Shown here one piece after another: positions 1 through 10,739 of a stretch of DNA of 64,000 nt. A program made the translations under genes and the position numbers. This DNA comes from Dermanyssus gallinae (Eukaryota > Arthropoda > Arachnida > Mesostigmata > Dermanyssidae). How positions within the stretch are numbered: the first letter of the stretch is position 1; the number at the start of each line of letters is the position of its first letter. The stretch covers positions 1-64,000 of the forward strand of contig QVRM01003985.1 in assembly GCA_003439945.1 (NCBI GenBank), given 5' to 3'. A model generated the notes under the pieces. It searched no databases, had not been told where the DNA came from, and saw nothing but the letters and a program-made list of their open reading frames with translations.

Positions 1-44
1 TCGAGGTATGGTGCCTCCGAACACACCTCTGTACCACTATCTCG

Positions 45-1254
45 TCATTTTGAGGGGTGAGGACCGTTTTTAGCCACAAAGCTTTGCATGACCATTTTCT
101 CGAATGAAGCGGCGCCGTTCCAGCGACGGAAATACACACCCTTCATCCAGAAGTCTTCCTTGGAGCATCGCACGGAGTCCTTACTCTCAGATACAACGCA
201 AAATACAGCCCATTTACCTTTTGTATTCATTTTACTTATTGCATCAACTTTAACATCTTTGTCGGCCAGCCAGCCTCGCAGGTCCGTTGCCAACGTATCT
301 GCAACTAGTCCTTCTACTCGAAGAGCTTTGATAATAGGTTTGCTGATTTTGCAAATACTTACATACTTTCAAATTACTATTCTCTTCTGCTGCACATTCC
401 GCCCGGAGATGGTTGGCCGTTCTCCGTTTATATGTAACGGGAATGAACCCTTTCTCCTTGTCCTCTTCACTCTGCCTCTGCGGTACGTTGTTTTCATCCT
501 TCTCCGCAAGTCTCATCTCAATCGCGCCGCTTTCAGCTGGAGCTATTGTGCCGCTCGATCTCTCCTTCGCCTTCTTCCTCTTGGACGGCTTTGCACCACC
601 ACCACCTCCGCTACAGCTTTTAATGTTGTTGTTGCTTCTCTCCGCCGAATTGGCTTTGTCGTCTGTCTCCTTGTGCATCTCCAGTGTGACGTCATCAGCT
701 CGGCCAGCTGGACAAGCTATTAATATAGCTGTCAGTGAAGCTGCGCCGGCTGCACCATCTTCTGAGACGTGGGGAAGACATATCTCCATATCTTTAGTCT
801 CGCCACCGTTGGCGCTGTCTAGTGTAATTCGCGGGAAGTTTCAAAACTTTCGAAACGTTCGAATCTAGCACCCTGCCACTATCGTTTGCGCTTTGTTTGG
901 CGCATTTTCCGGATTTTGTAAGTGTGGTGTCGCGTTTGTTCTTCTTGCCTTATTGCTGGTAGTCCCGATGTTAGTCCAAACGTTCACCTGCTTAATGGCG
1001 TCGAAGAGCTTCAGCCTGGTGTCGAAGAGTAGCCTTGCCAGCTGCAGCAGCAGTGCTTCTGGCGTTACCACTGTGCCTGGACCCCAAGCCGAACAATCCG
1101 CGCACTTTTTCACGTGAGTAGCCTCTTCAGAGGTTCCTCGTTCTTCACAGTCCTTGTGTATGGCCACCAAGTGACAACCAGAACACAAATTCCAGGCGGA
1201 ATCGGCTGAAAAGCCGGAGCCGCAAACGAAGCAGCCTATGCTGGGCGCCGCCAT
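45..1254 (-). pseudogene. LINE ORF1 remnant with PHD-type zinc finger
   Basis: Three reading-frame blocks on the minus strand make up one decayed ORF1 of a non-LTR retrotransposon. The likely start is the ATG at 1,252-1,254. A cysteine/histidine array follows (CFVCGSGF ... CSGCH ... H.DC ... CADC) that fits a PHD/RING-like zinc finger. A leucine-rich segment then runs to a stop at 865. A second block (789-250) is lysine-rich and polar and includes a GFIPVTYKRR motif typical of LINE ORF1 linkers. A third block (293-45) holds a small folded domain ending at 45. Frames shift near 800 and 290, so it cannot be translated as it stands. ORF1 proteins with PHD fingers are known in CR1/L2-type LINEs and act as RNA-binding chaperones. 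The clade is inferred. No ORF2 is visible because the window begins here. Confidence 0.6.
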
Positions 1255-1428
1255 CTTGCCAATTACAGGACTTCTATATACAATGTGTCCAGATTTGATT
1301 GCCGAAACTGGGTGTCGGATTCGCCCGCAGCACGTGTAATCGACGTGCAACATACGTGCGATCGGCGTAAAGTGTACGTCATATCGACGCGCTCCGTACG
1401 TGCAGCCAGTGCGCACGTGAAATCAGCA

Positions 1429-1456
<28 letters not shown>
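1429..1456. repeat. (AT)n microsatellite
   Basis: About 28 bp of alternating A and T, just upstream (in minus-strand sense) of the PHD-type ORF1 remnant. Confidence 0.95.
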
Positions 1457-1462
<6 letters not shown>

Positions 1463-1496
1463 GTTTATATGTAATACACGACACGGCGAACAAAGC

Positions 1497-1830
1497 ACAC
1501 ACCAGTAGAAAGCACTAAAGCCACCGAACTAACGCCGTTGAGAGTGAACAGCCGCTCTCGACAACGGTCAACTTGAGGCTACAGCGGTAGCACCTCGTGC
1601 CGACCCGTAACCGGGGGCCAGCTTCAGCTCTTCCACTCACCGACCAATTTGCTTATTTCATGCAGCAGGTTAATTCACACCAGTAGAAAGCACTAAAGCC
1701 ACCAAACTAACGCAGTTGAGAGTGAACAGCTGCTCTCGATAACGGTTAGCACGAGACTACAGCAGTAGCACCTCGCGCCGACCAGCTCTAGCTCATCGAC
1801 CAATTTGCTTATTTGATGCAGAATGTAAAT
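1497..1830. repeat. Two-copy tandem repeat, ~170-bp unit
   Basis: The block beginning 'acaccagtagaaagcacta' at about 1,497 recurs at about 1,677. Both copies end in the 'gaccaatttgcttattt' motif (about 1,644 and 1,800). The copies differ by scattered substitutions and a deletion of roughly 20 bp in the second. No coding potential is visible. It may be a LINE 5' UTR repeat or a small satellite. Confidence 0.85.
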
Positions 1831-1899
1831 TTGTTGAATACGTTTTACTGAAGAGTCTCAATACCGAAAACAAAGTCACACAAGCCCTCTCGGGCAGTG

Positions 1900-2480
1900 A
1901 ATTTGGCTTCCAGGTAAGACGATCTACCCTGGGGCCCGTTGACCGAGCACTCCGCCGCGCGAACAAAAAGCTGAGGACGTCCCTTAAGACGCACTCCTTT
2001 GGTCTGAACGAGGCCCTCTTCTATAGTTTCGAAAATCTTCGCTCTTTCAGAAGTATGTTAGCGAAGTTTTGGAAGACCTCCGGGGTTACTCTATCTAGGC
2101 CGGGCGCGTTGCCAGCCGTTGCCGGGTTTGTTCGACCTCCTCTAGCGTTTCCTCCGGAATGTCTCACGGGGCAACCAAGCTTGTCGTTTCTTCTCCGCGG
2201 CCGTGTCGGAAGAGGACCGGTTACAGTCTACCGCAGCACATCCGTGGGGAGTGTCGGGAGAGGCTCTAGAGTCTGGTCGTAACCATTCGGTTCCGTAGAC
2301 CCATACGTCGTTCTTCACAGCGTCTACCAACTCTTTTCACGCTCGAACTTTACTTTTAGAGAGAAGTCATCGGAGTCTTAATCGAGCAGCATTGTATTCC
2401 ATCACTTGGGATTCAGCTCTTGCGGCCCCTCCTCCCCATAGGATCTTTCCCGTCGGTTTCTTCACGCTAACCACCTGCGT
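1900..2480 (-). pseudogene. R1-clade LINE remnant: EN-RT linker/RT N-terminal region (composite copy 1)
   Basis: From about 2,115 this aligns by eye with 35,350-35,720 of the better preserved R1-clade LINE. Shared landmarks are the 'cctccggaatgtc', 'tctccgcggc', 'gtctaccgcagcacatccg' and 'ctaaccacctgcgtg' blocks. It encodes the region between endonuclease and reverse transcriptase on the minus strand, with many frameshifts. The endonuclease itself is missing here. 1,900-2,100 is GC-richer and probably belongs to the same element, but I could not match it. Confidence 0.6.
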
Positions 2481-2489
2481 GTCCTCTGC

Positions 2490-2860
2490 CGCGATAACCT
2501 AAGCCTTTTTTCTTAGCCCCTTTGGCCTTATTCTCTCTCGTGTTGTGTTTCTTCTCCAGCAGAAGTAATATGTTAATATTTTTTCTAATACTTCTGCCAC
2601 TGATCTACTGGCCCTCTACAGGCGGGGCAAGACATCGTATCACCACCGTATCCCTCTACCCTGCAGACAACACATTTTGTAGCATTGCAGTTGGCTGCTA
2701 GGTGGCTAGGCTCACCACATTTGTGGCAAACCTAAAGAACCTGGCTCTCTGCTTTGCAATCATGTGCCTTATGGCCCCTCTGATGGCACCTGTAGCAGTT
2801 GAGCAGCCTGATATACCCCTCAGGTCTGCACCACCTCAAACCCAACTTAAGGGTCGTACA
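2490..2860 (-). pseudogene. R1-clade LINE ORF1 CCHC zinc-knuckle remnant (composite copy 1)
   Basis: Read on the minus strand, this gives a decayed CCHC knuckle block (CHKCGEPSHLA.NC..TKCVVC) followed by a 'SCPACRG' motif and a basic tail. The same arrangement lies at 7,704-8,000 and 13,971-14,300. It is the C-terminal nucleic-acid-binding part of an R1-type ORF1 (gag-like) protein. Several stops and frameshifts are present. Its upstream edge, near 2,860, joins RT sequence rather than the rest of ORF1. Confidence 0.6.
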
Positions 2861-3600
2861 GCAATGATAAAGCCTAGTTGGCTGCGGTCTCCAGGGCACT
2901 CACGTTCCGGGCCGTAAGATTGAAGAGTGTAATTTTGTCACCATAGACTAATGTCTCTACCATTTCGGGAGATCTAGGATCTCGAGCACACCGACACAAG
3001 CTTCATTACAGAGCACGGGCCTCGAAATTTACCCATATTGAGATCTGCTGGCAACCTTGTACTCCTCGCTACCCCCGAGGGGACTGTACCCGGGCGAAGC
3101 GCTTTGCCAGCTGCCAACCGTTTACGCGCTTGCTTAATCTTCTACACCGTTACCAATGGCTTGACAAGTGTACCTAAACACTTTTTTATACCAGAGCCGC
3201 TGAGAGCAATGCAATGAGCTTACATGAACACTTGTACCAGCATAGTTGCTGACTCTCAACGGTATAGTTTATCATCTATTTTCAATAAACATTGCTCATA
3301 GAAAATTTGATCAGCAACAGGAATCGAACCGGTAACACCCTGGCAGACGTCAAACATGATAGCGCATAGTTACATCTTTTCATGTTCGGGCTTTACCTTT
3401 AGCGAGAAATCCTTGGAATTTCGATTAAATTGAGTTGAAATTCAGCTTTGGCAGTCCACTCCTTGAAGGACCTCTCTCCTAGGTTTCTTCTTTTTGCTAG
3501 CTAAGTATGTGTTCTCGTGTAAATTTTCTTGAGCCTTACGCAGGCAGTGCGGGCAGCTGTTCATCGTTTCACCAGTAACTGAAGTGTGGACGGCTTCCGT
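2860..3600 (-). pseudogene. R1-clade LINE RT remnant split by a SINE (composite copy 1)
   Basis: 2,880-3,020 matches the region around the catalytic YADD motif of the R1-clade LINE at 34,690-34,800 (shared 'gagatctaggatctcgagcac' type block). 3,360-3,600 matches the EN-RT linker (34-36 kb). Between them lies a tRNA-like SINE. Only short peptide stretches survive. Confidence 0.55.
3145..3400 (-). mobile_element. tRNA-derived SINE, family B, copy 1
   Basis: On the minus strand there is an intact RNA polymerase III B box, GGTTCGATTCC (about 3,320-3,331), with a weak A-box-like TGCGCTATCATG about 40 bp before it. A body of about 150 bp follows and is shared with 8,560-8,760. A degraded copy at 14,790-14,890 sits at the same place in the host LINE remnant. 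Confidence 0.55.
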
Positions 3601-3609
3601 GGTGTTGCA

Positions 3610-3880
3610 TGGAAGCAGTTTTTTTGAAAGGGTGCACAGCTTTACATGCGATTGTGAAGCTTAAAGGAAGTAGCAGCTCTAACCTGTGCTTATTGTGTAT
3701 GTAGCTGTAGCAATTGCCGGCATAACCTTATTTGGGATAAAGCGCTGTAATATAAATCATTTTTGAGAACGTTAGTTTTTATTTTTCACTTTCCTTTTGT
3801 GTAGTTCTTTGTCATTAAGAATTTAGCCAACGTCCTGCCGCTTTACTCAGTCTCTTGGAGCTGCTTTTACCATTTAGCCT
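3610..3880. repeat. Fragment of repeat Q
   Basis: 3,640-3,790 resembles the start of repeat Q at 11,460-11,620 and 55,130-55,260: a 'gctttacatg' block and then a 'gataaagcgctgt' block. Nothing coding is seen. Confidence 0.4.
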
Positions 3881-3889
3881 CCCTGTCCC

Positions 3890-4540
3890 TGGCTCATTTG
3901 ACTGCTTCCGCCCACCCAAAGACTTGTTAGCCTGCTTCTTCCTACTCTGCGGCTGGCTAGCCAGAAAAAAGCCTAAATCTTCATCCTGTCATCGCCGTCC
4001 TCCATACCCATGATATCTCTCTATCTAGCCCCTTTCTGGCTGGATCCAGCAGCTTCCTACCCGTTCCCTGAGCTGGTAGCCATTTCATTCGATCCTGAGC
4101 TTCAAGTCATTACCTCCTCTCATCTGCCTATTTTTTAAGCCGGTTCTCTGCCCTCTTTGTCGATTCCCTTTGTACTCCCGGCCAAACGGCCCCACAAGCG
4201 CAGATCAGCATCTAGCTTCGCCAATCAACATGGCTGCCCAAGATGGCCGCCGCCAGACCGGGAGCATTATAATCGAGCAGCTAAAACGCAAATCTACGTT
4301 CGTCATTCACCTATCCTTACTAAAGGCGATCCTAACTGGTTTCTGGAAAAGAGAACTACTAAGTATAGCACTTTTGTAGGCAAAGATGTATCGTTTGGCT
4401 GGCCAACTGAATCACTTTCGGTCGTTGTTGGGATTGCCAATGCTGAGTGGGAGGGCATAAAGAAGCCGGGCGCATTGCACAAGTGGAAGACCTACGGCAA
4501 CTCGGGAACCTTCGACAAACGCATCCAAACATAATTTGTA
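3890..4540 (-). mobile_element. R1-clade LINE 5' UTR remnant with YY1-like site
   Basis: Homologous to 15,290-15,720 and, in its upper half, to 47,190-47,450, which is the 5' end of the best R1-clade LINE in the window. It carries the motif CAAGATGGCCGCCGCC at 4,238-4,253, next to a second ATGGC block. The + strand has an open frame of 125 codons (4,157-4,534), but this lies antisense to the LINE and I do not consider it a gene. Confidence 0.55.
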
Positions 4541-4559
4541 GGATAGGCTATTAGATACT

Positions 4560-4890
4560 ACGCCCTTATGGACCGCAATGCAGCGTTGACCAATTTATTC
4601 TTTTCTCGCGTCTGTTGGGGCCGCCGATGCTAATTGGAAATCACCGAAATATAGGCACCAAATTCGCGCCAAGATATTCCAAAACATGCATTAAGACACG
4701 CTCTGTAGCAGGTTTTACCCTACCAGCGTCGCCAGTCAGCACCGACCACCCCGGAAGAAAGCAACGGTGGTTGACTAGACACGCAAACTAAATGCACAGT
4801 GGGCAATCCAACATAAAAAAAGACGCTGGAATATGCAAAACGCCAAGCACGTCATACATCAATTAGCAATGGCTAATCGAGCAAAGTGGC
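4560..4890. other. Unassigned stretch
   Basis: I recognise no gene or repeat in this stretch. It probably continues the LINE 5' UTR copy. Confidence 0.4.
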
Positions 4891-5800
4891 TAGGCGATTG
4901 CAAGAAACCCTAGTTGCAGTACTTCCGCGCAAGCAACATGGCGGCCATGGCGGCCTTTGCCTCAACCTGAAGGCAAGGCTGCCGGTCGCACCACATCAGT
5001 CCTTTTTGCGGAGAACGTCGTCTGCAAACAGTGCCAATATAACCTTAGTTAAAATAAAGCGTTGTGATACAAGTGCTTAAAGAAAACTGCGGTTTCTTTG
5101 TTACTCCAGAGATTGATGTTTAATAGTTTTCTTGTCAAAAGGCGTTCAATACAATCAGCACGCTTTACAGGACATTTGCCAAACAATTCTGAGAAGTAGC
5201 CATAATATTGTGCTGTAGATAGTATAATGTCAACGTGGCACTAAGTTTTAGCAATGTACTAAATTTTACGTGTGTTGCCAATAATTTATTAAAAAGGTTT
5301 ATCCATCTTGGTATAGTTTACGAGATGTCACAACGCTATAGCTTTCGGTTTCCTTTTTAGTGAGCTACTGCCCGCACAGAAAAGCAGACTCAGAAGAATA
5401 TCTCAAGGCTTTGCTCTGCTGAGTTTCAGAGCGAAGAAGTTTCTTCAATGGCTATGTGATTTTTACGTATCTCCATTAGAAGCTATATGATAAATTGGTT
5501 TTTGGCATCTACCTACTGTGCGTCTTATCGAGATTGAACTTGTGACACATGACATCAGATTAACATGCCACAACAGCAATCGAGTGACACGAAGTGATCG
5601 TTGATGTTTTTGCTGATATAGCATCATTCCTTAGGCCGTGTCGTACACCACTGTGCACCTTGATAAAAACTGAAGTGCATGAGTCAGATAAAATCATTTT
5701 ACCGTTTCGGAGAACGCAGGAGCCAGGGACAACTTTAGCCTGTGGGACAGAGCTAAAATGACACACCCGAATCCTGTTACGTCATGCCCTTTTAGCTCAG
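4890..5800 (-). repeat. Interspersed repeat Q, copy 1
   Basis: About 0.9 kb of non-coding repeat. Parts recur at 11,460-11,900, at 15,730-15,836 with 17,127-17,212 and 20,820-21,065 (one copy split by insertions), and at 55,130-55,760. A short tRNA-like stretch (minus strand, around 5,530-5,560, 'caagttcaatctcg') resembles a decayed pol III B box, so Q may be a long SINE-like element. A second 'atggcggccatggcgg' YY1-like block is at 4,937-4,955. Confidence 0.5.
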
Positions 5801-5989
5801 TTTTTTTTATCATAGAGACTTTATTATAATCTCATACGACATCATAGAGTTGTACCGTAGTCTTTAAGACGAATCGCTTATTTTTCCAATTTTCTGAAAT
5901 ATTTTAGTCAATCGGGATCGGGTCAACTTTAGCCATTATAAACCTATTTTAGCGAGCATGGCTTAAGCACAAGAGTTGACCCAAAAGCT

Positions 5990-6510
5990 TGGCTATCAAA
6001 ATTGTCCGACGACATTGCAGCCCCAGTACATCTGTTGCTCTAGGAACGGACCCAGATGACCTCGCGGTATGTTATGCAGCATTTATGAATAATACGAGGT
6101 TTTGCGCGACTTGCTTAAATAACGATTTAAACATCCATTACACCGCTCCAATTGTTAACGCTACACAGTTCAGTAGACTTAGTACTTTAATAAATGTGCT
6201 AGATTATGAGTAGAAGATTGCTTGACTCTAGATGAGTAAGTTTAAGTCCAGGCAACTTGTTTTCCTCTTAAAGTTTCACGCGTAAAATTACTAAAACGCG
6301 TACATGGTAATATGAAAGTTTAAAAAACGTTAAATATCATAGCAAGATACCTTCACATCTAGGCAATAGTGTAGCAACTCATAGACATCGGACACCTCTT
6401 GAGTATACTGTAATCGAGCGGAAACATGAAGGAGTAAAACATACAAATCTAAAACATTTTGATGAAATTGTAATGTGTTTTTTGTTTACATAATGCCTTT
6501 ATTTCTATAC
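5990..6510. repeat. Interspersed repeat P, copy 1
   Basis: Matches 9,670-10,560 and 10,681-10,728. Landmarks are 'gacgacattgcag', 'aataatacgag', 'gcttaaataacg' and 'aaattgtaatgtgttttttg'. Non-coding, with no visible terminal inverted repeats. In copy 2 its end lies directly in front of the Nanos exon. Confidence 0.55.
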
Positions 6511-6519
6511 TTTGAGCCG

Positions 6520-7230
6520 GTTCCCTTGGTTTCTTCTTTTCGCTAACCAGGTTCGAGTTTTTCTGTAAATTCTGTTAAACTTAACGCATGGCTTGCGTCA
6601 AGAAAGCGGCTTTTCCATTTCATTCACCGTACCTCAGCCGCCTGAAGCATTCGTGTATTTTGTGTTCTAGAATACTTTCATCGAGCCTTTGGGGGGCTGA
6701 GTAAAGACCCCCTCGGGCACAAATATAGTGAAACATACGTATCTGTAGTCAATATAGTCCCCTCGCCACTCTGAGAACCGGTGTCGTGCCTCCAGCTGCC
6801 CGTGGCCATACCGGGTCTTTGTTGCGCTTACTCCTCCTGCCATGCCGAGATCGTGCAGTCCTGGCCCGTCATCTTGAGGTCAACGCCAGTTTTTCCCTCC
6901 TCGTCTCTTGGGTGCATCGCCTCTGTCGTGTCAGACGCGAGCCTTAGGCGATGAAACTATGACTCGTACAGCATTGACAAAGCCGCATTAGCTGCGATTT
7001 CCAGGGCTGTCTCGCTCATGTGCTTCCATAGTGGGTTTCCAGTGTGTGTTGTACCGACGGATCGGCGCGGTAACGCGTTCGTCCTCTGTGCCGCCTAATG
7101 TTATAGTGACCTGTCGTAGTTCATGGCCTTGTGGGCCAGTTAGAACCGTCTCCCGTAGGAGGAGACCGGCTTTGGTGCCCTCTTTCAGTGCCCTGTTGGC
7201 CGTAGCGACTGCGACGTGCATGTACTGTGA
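6520..7230 (-). pseudogene. R1-clade LINE remnant (composite copy 2, 3' part)
   Basis: 6,530-6,780 matches the LINE linker and endonuclease-upstream region (compare 8,870-9,260). 6,955-7,020 matches RT sequence just before the YADD motif. 7,020-7,230 is open on the minus strand (peptide ending ...VTITLGGTEDERVTAPIRRY) but not recognised; it may be ORF1. The fragments are out of order relative to an intact LINE. Confidence 0.45.
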
Positions 7231-7329
7231 ACGTGCACGGACGCACAATCTACGTGCAGCGCGCGTGTAGTGAGTGTGTAGTGAACGTGTGGTACACGTG
7301 GTACGGGGTGCAGTGCACGTGCAGTGTGC

Positions 7330-7500
7330 AGATCGACGTGATGTGGTGCATTCGCCCGCGCCTCGCGACCGGAGAAGACACAAAAGTGCGCGGGTTCGAG
7401 CCCCACCATAGCACCTTTGTATTTATGGGGGTCCGTCTATAAAGCAATGCCAAAAGCAGTCCTGTGGACCTTAAATCTTAGCTGAGGTCAGCCCGGAAAG
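7330..7500 (+). mobile_element. tRNA-derived SINE, family A, copy 1
   Basis: Perfect B box GGTTCGAGCCC at 7,393-7,403, followed by the family tail 'tttgtatttatgggggtccg' and 'taaatcttagctgagg'. The A-box half has been replaced by ACGTG-rich sequence. It interrupts the endonuclease region of the R1 remnant at the same place as the copy at 13,645. Confidence 0.75.
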
Positions 7501-7504
7501 TACA

Positions 7505-8110
7505 GATTGTGGTATACGATTCTGCGTCAGCCATCCTGCTTACCGCTTAACGATTGCTATATTTGGCTTGAACAACAGGCAGAGACCCCTGGCCTTTTTT
7601 CCGTACTGTCTCATCGAGCATGCCGTGCGCCGCCCTACAGCGGTTAGGTTTGCCTGGAGCATCATTAACATTGATCGGATGAAGGGCCCTTGCCTACTAG
7701 ATTTCAGTCTCCATTTCCGTCCTCTGCTGCGGTAACAGTAGTAATTTTGTCTTTATTTTCCCTCCTATTGCTCTTCTTCTCCAGCGCGACGTTCATGTGA
7801 AGCTTTTTCCTATTATCCGTTTCTTCCTGACTCTTGGCGACGCCCTTTCGGGCCTCGCGCCGTTGCGCACCTTGTCCTCTATAGGCCGGGCAAGACATCT
7901 CTACCCTCTTCGCCCTGCAGACAACACATTTTAATGTCGTAGTATTGCAGTTGGCCAACAAGTGGTCAGGCTCACCATAATTGTGACATACCTGGGCCAC
8001 TTGGCTATCTGCTGTGCAATCTTGGGCCCCACAAGCCGGCCGATGGCACCTGTAGCATTTGGGGAGTTTGATCTACTCCTTAGGTCTAAACCACAAGCCC
8101 AACTTTTGGG
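7505..8110 (-). pseudogene. R1-clade LINE ORF1 knuckles and EN start (composite copy 2)
   Basis: A 98-residue open stretch at 7,704-8,000 on the minus strand begins with a zinc-knuckle motif (C-x2-YGEPDHLLANC) and a second C-x2-C block, followed by SCPAYRGQ and a lysine/arginine-rich tail. This is the C-terminus of an R1-type ORF1. The first Cys-x2-Cys of one knuckle is damaged (Cys to Tyr). 7,505-7,700 matches the N-terminus of the endonuclease at 36,420-36,580. Frames are broken. Confidence 0.6.
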
Positions 8111-9020
8111 TCATACAGCATTGACAAAGCTTTGTTGGCTGCGGGCTCTCTCGCCCCAGACCATGATCATAAATGTAGGGTTGTCAGCATAGGCTAATGT
8201 GTTCATCCCTTTCGGGAGATCTAGAATCTCTAGCACTCCGTCATTAGCTATATTTCAGAGCACGGGTCCTAAAATCGAGCTATATTGGACTCGATACTTG
8301 TACTCATCGCAACCGTTAGCGTCCTTGTTTAATCTGCTCCAACCTGACTATCGAGATATCTCCCGATGTGTTCAAGAGCTCCTGTTTTTTTTCTCTACGG
8401 ATGTGCCGGAAAAAAACAGCTACAGAGTCCCGAAGCATATCTAGGGATGGGGAGAAATCAAAGCAATCCTCGGAAACTTGGCCATGACTTTAAATTAAGG
8501 CAAGCCCCTAAGATGGATGGACTTATTATTGGCTTGGCATGTATACCAAGACACTTTTTTATACCAGGCGCGCTGACAAGAGCAACGACATAAGCAGACA
8601 TGCAGACTTAAGGCACTATAGTTGTTGACTCTTCTCGGTATGATTTATTGTCTATTCTCAATGAGCATCACTCAAAGATAATTTGATCAACAACAAGAAT
8701 CGTACCGGAGACATTCCGGAAGATGACAAGCATGACTAGCGCATGGCTATATCCTTTCACGCTTGGACTTTACCTTTGGCGAGAAGTCCTCGGAGTCTCG
8801 ATCGAGCAGCCCTGTACTCCGTCAGTTGGAATTCAGCTCTGGCAGTCTTCCCCTTGTAAAATCTTTTCTTTTGGTTTATCTTTTTGGTAGCCAGGTACGT
8901 GCCATCGTGTAAATCCTGTTGAGCCTTACGCAGGTCGTGCGGGCAACGGCTCGTCGTTATACCAGTATTTGAAAGGTTGACGCTTCCTGTAGTGTTGCAA
9001 GGAAGCCGTTTTTCTGCACG
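8110..9020 (-). pseudogene. R1-clade LINE RT/linker remnant with SINE-B (composite copy 2)
   Basis: 8,130-8,310 corresponds to the RT palm around the YADD motif. 8,320-8,500 is the linker with the 'tgtgccggaaaaaa' landmark, and 8,740-9,010 is more linker. 8,560-8,740 is a family-B SINE whose B box reads GGTACGATTC (one mismatch). The ORF1-to-RT join near 8,112 is the same as in the copies at 2,860 and 14,315. Confidence 0.55.
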
Positions 9021-9665
9021 TTATTTGAATGTTAAGAGTTATGTTGAAGAGTTGAAATTAATCTACTATAGTATCTCCCAGCCGCCTGCAGCTTTCGTCT
9101 TTACTATGTTTTGGAATATTTTCATCAAGCTTTTGAATTTGCCATCATTTGCTAGGGGGCTGAATGAAGAGGCCTCAGGGACACAAAGTAAAACAGATGT
9201 ATTTGCGGTCGTTTATGGTCTCTTCGTCTTCCTCACCGCCCCTCCGCTGCCAGTTGAAAGACCGCTTTATTGGTCATTGTTAGTTTAGTGAAGGCCATCT
9301 GACTCCCTCTGAAAAGGTGGAAAACCTTCCGTCACTGAAAGTCTAAAAAATATTCTCAGCCACCCACTTCTGGAGAGTTTGAAACTTTTTAGCGTTGGCC
9401 CGGCTACACACGCCGTACTAACCTAGTTAAATTCCCCGGCGACCACTACGTCTACCGGATACCTGACGCCCTTGCGTCAGATACTCTTTTTTGCCTTGCG
9501 GTTGGTGATGGCGATGTTTGGTTCAAACCCGGCTTGACCCTCGCAAAGACTCGTTAGCCTGCTTCTTTCTACTTTCCGACTGGTTACTGGACTACGAGTA
9601 GTCGAACCCTGGATCTCCATCCTGTCATCACCGTGTTCCATCCCCCTGATATATCTCTATCTAAA
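9020..9665 (-). pseudogene. R1-clade LINE EN-region and 5' remnant (composite copy 2)
   Basis: Aligns in part with 13,090-13,520 and with 35,860-36,240 (linker and endonuclease, including the region encoding GDFNA, here 'aattccccggcgaccac'). 9,540-9,660 matches the start of the 5' UTR at 3,930-4,030. No usable reading frame. Confidence 0.5.
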
Positions 9666-9669
9666 TTAA

Positions 9670-10730
9670 AATCTTATGACGACATTGCAGTTTCCAGTAC
9701 ATTCGGTAACGGTTCCCGAGGACTTCACGGTACATTGTGCAGTAGCTATAAATAATACGAGACTTAGCGCGACCTGCTTAAATAACGGTTTAAAGATCGA
9801 ATGCACCGCTTAAACTGTTAACGCCACACAGTTCCATAGACGTATTACCACATATAATAAATATGTGCTACAACATTTTAGGAGCTACTTCGTATGTCTA
9901 TCTTAAAATTATTTTTTATGATGTTTTTACTAAAACTGCCGAAGAATATCTCCAAATTCTCGGAATGGTCCACACATTAAACCTGCTAGGCACGTGTGAG
10001 GCCGGGGCGAGGAATTTATCTGCCGCCCTCCAGCTGCCTACCATCTGTTGGACCACCATAGAACAACTGGGAAACAACACGAAACAGCATCCCTACTACG
10101 TTTATGTGACTATCGAAAGCTCCGGAAAGGGCATTGCTGTATAAAAGGACTGGATCTAGAAACTAGTTACACTTTTCGGCGTTGAGGTTCTTGCTGAACG
10201 AAAGGCTAAAACCTTAACCACTTACAATGTCGTCGAGTCGAGACTACTCGTTGTTCGGATGCGTTCAATTGACTGAAGATTGCCCTAGGAACCATCCAAA
10301 TGGTGAATTCGGCTACATGGCGCTTTGCTTGGCCGTCGATGAGTAAGTTCAAGTCCAGATAACTTTTTTCTCTTTAAAAGTTTCACACTTAGAATTACTA
10401 AAATGCATACGTAGTAATATAAAAGAGAGAAAAAAACAGTTAAATACCATTACAAGATACCTCTACACCTAGACAATGGTGAAGAATCTCACAGACATGA
10501 CACAGAACACTTCTGCAGTAAACTGTTTTTCAGCGGAAAACACAGACGAAGCTCAGTTTTTCAGTTCAGTTCAGTTTATCCTTACAGAACATCCATCTTT
10601 CATACATCCTTGTGCTTGTCATTTCGGTTATCTATAATGTTATTAGTATTTATTGGCACTCTGTTTATAGGAGTGAAAAAGGCAAATATAAAAATGTTGA
10701 TCAAATTGTAATGTGTTTTTTGCTTACGTC
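9670..10730. repeat. Interspersed repeat P, copy 2, with an internal insertion
   Basis: Matches 5,990-6,510. It differs by about 200 bp of extra sequence around 9,890-10,320 and about 120 bp at 10,560-10,680 that starts with a short 'cagtt' repeat. The homology ends at 10,728, in the pyrimidine tract before the Nanos exon. Confidence 0.5.
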
Positions 10731-10739
10731 TCCTTCTAG

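Noticed and set aside
4157..4534. 125-codon + strand ORF
   Set aside because: It lies antisense in the LINE 5' UTR repeat; the related copies at 15.3-15.7 and 47.2-47.4 kb do not keep the frame.
6988..7383. 131-codon minus-strand ORF as a gene
   Set aside because: It runs through the ACGTG-rich low-complexity region and part of a SINE; only the 7,020-7,220 part could be real LINE-derived coding sequence.
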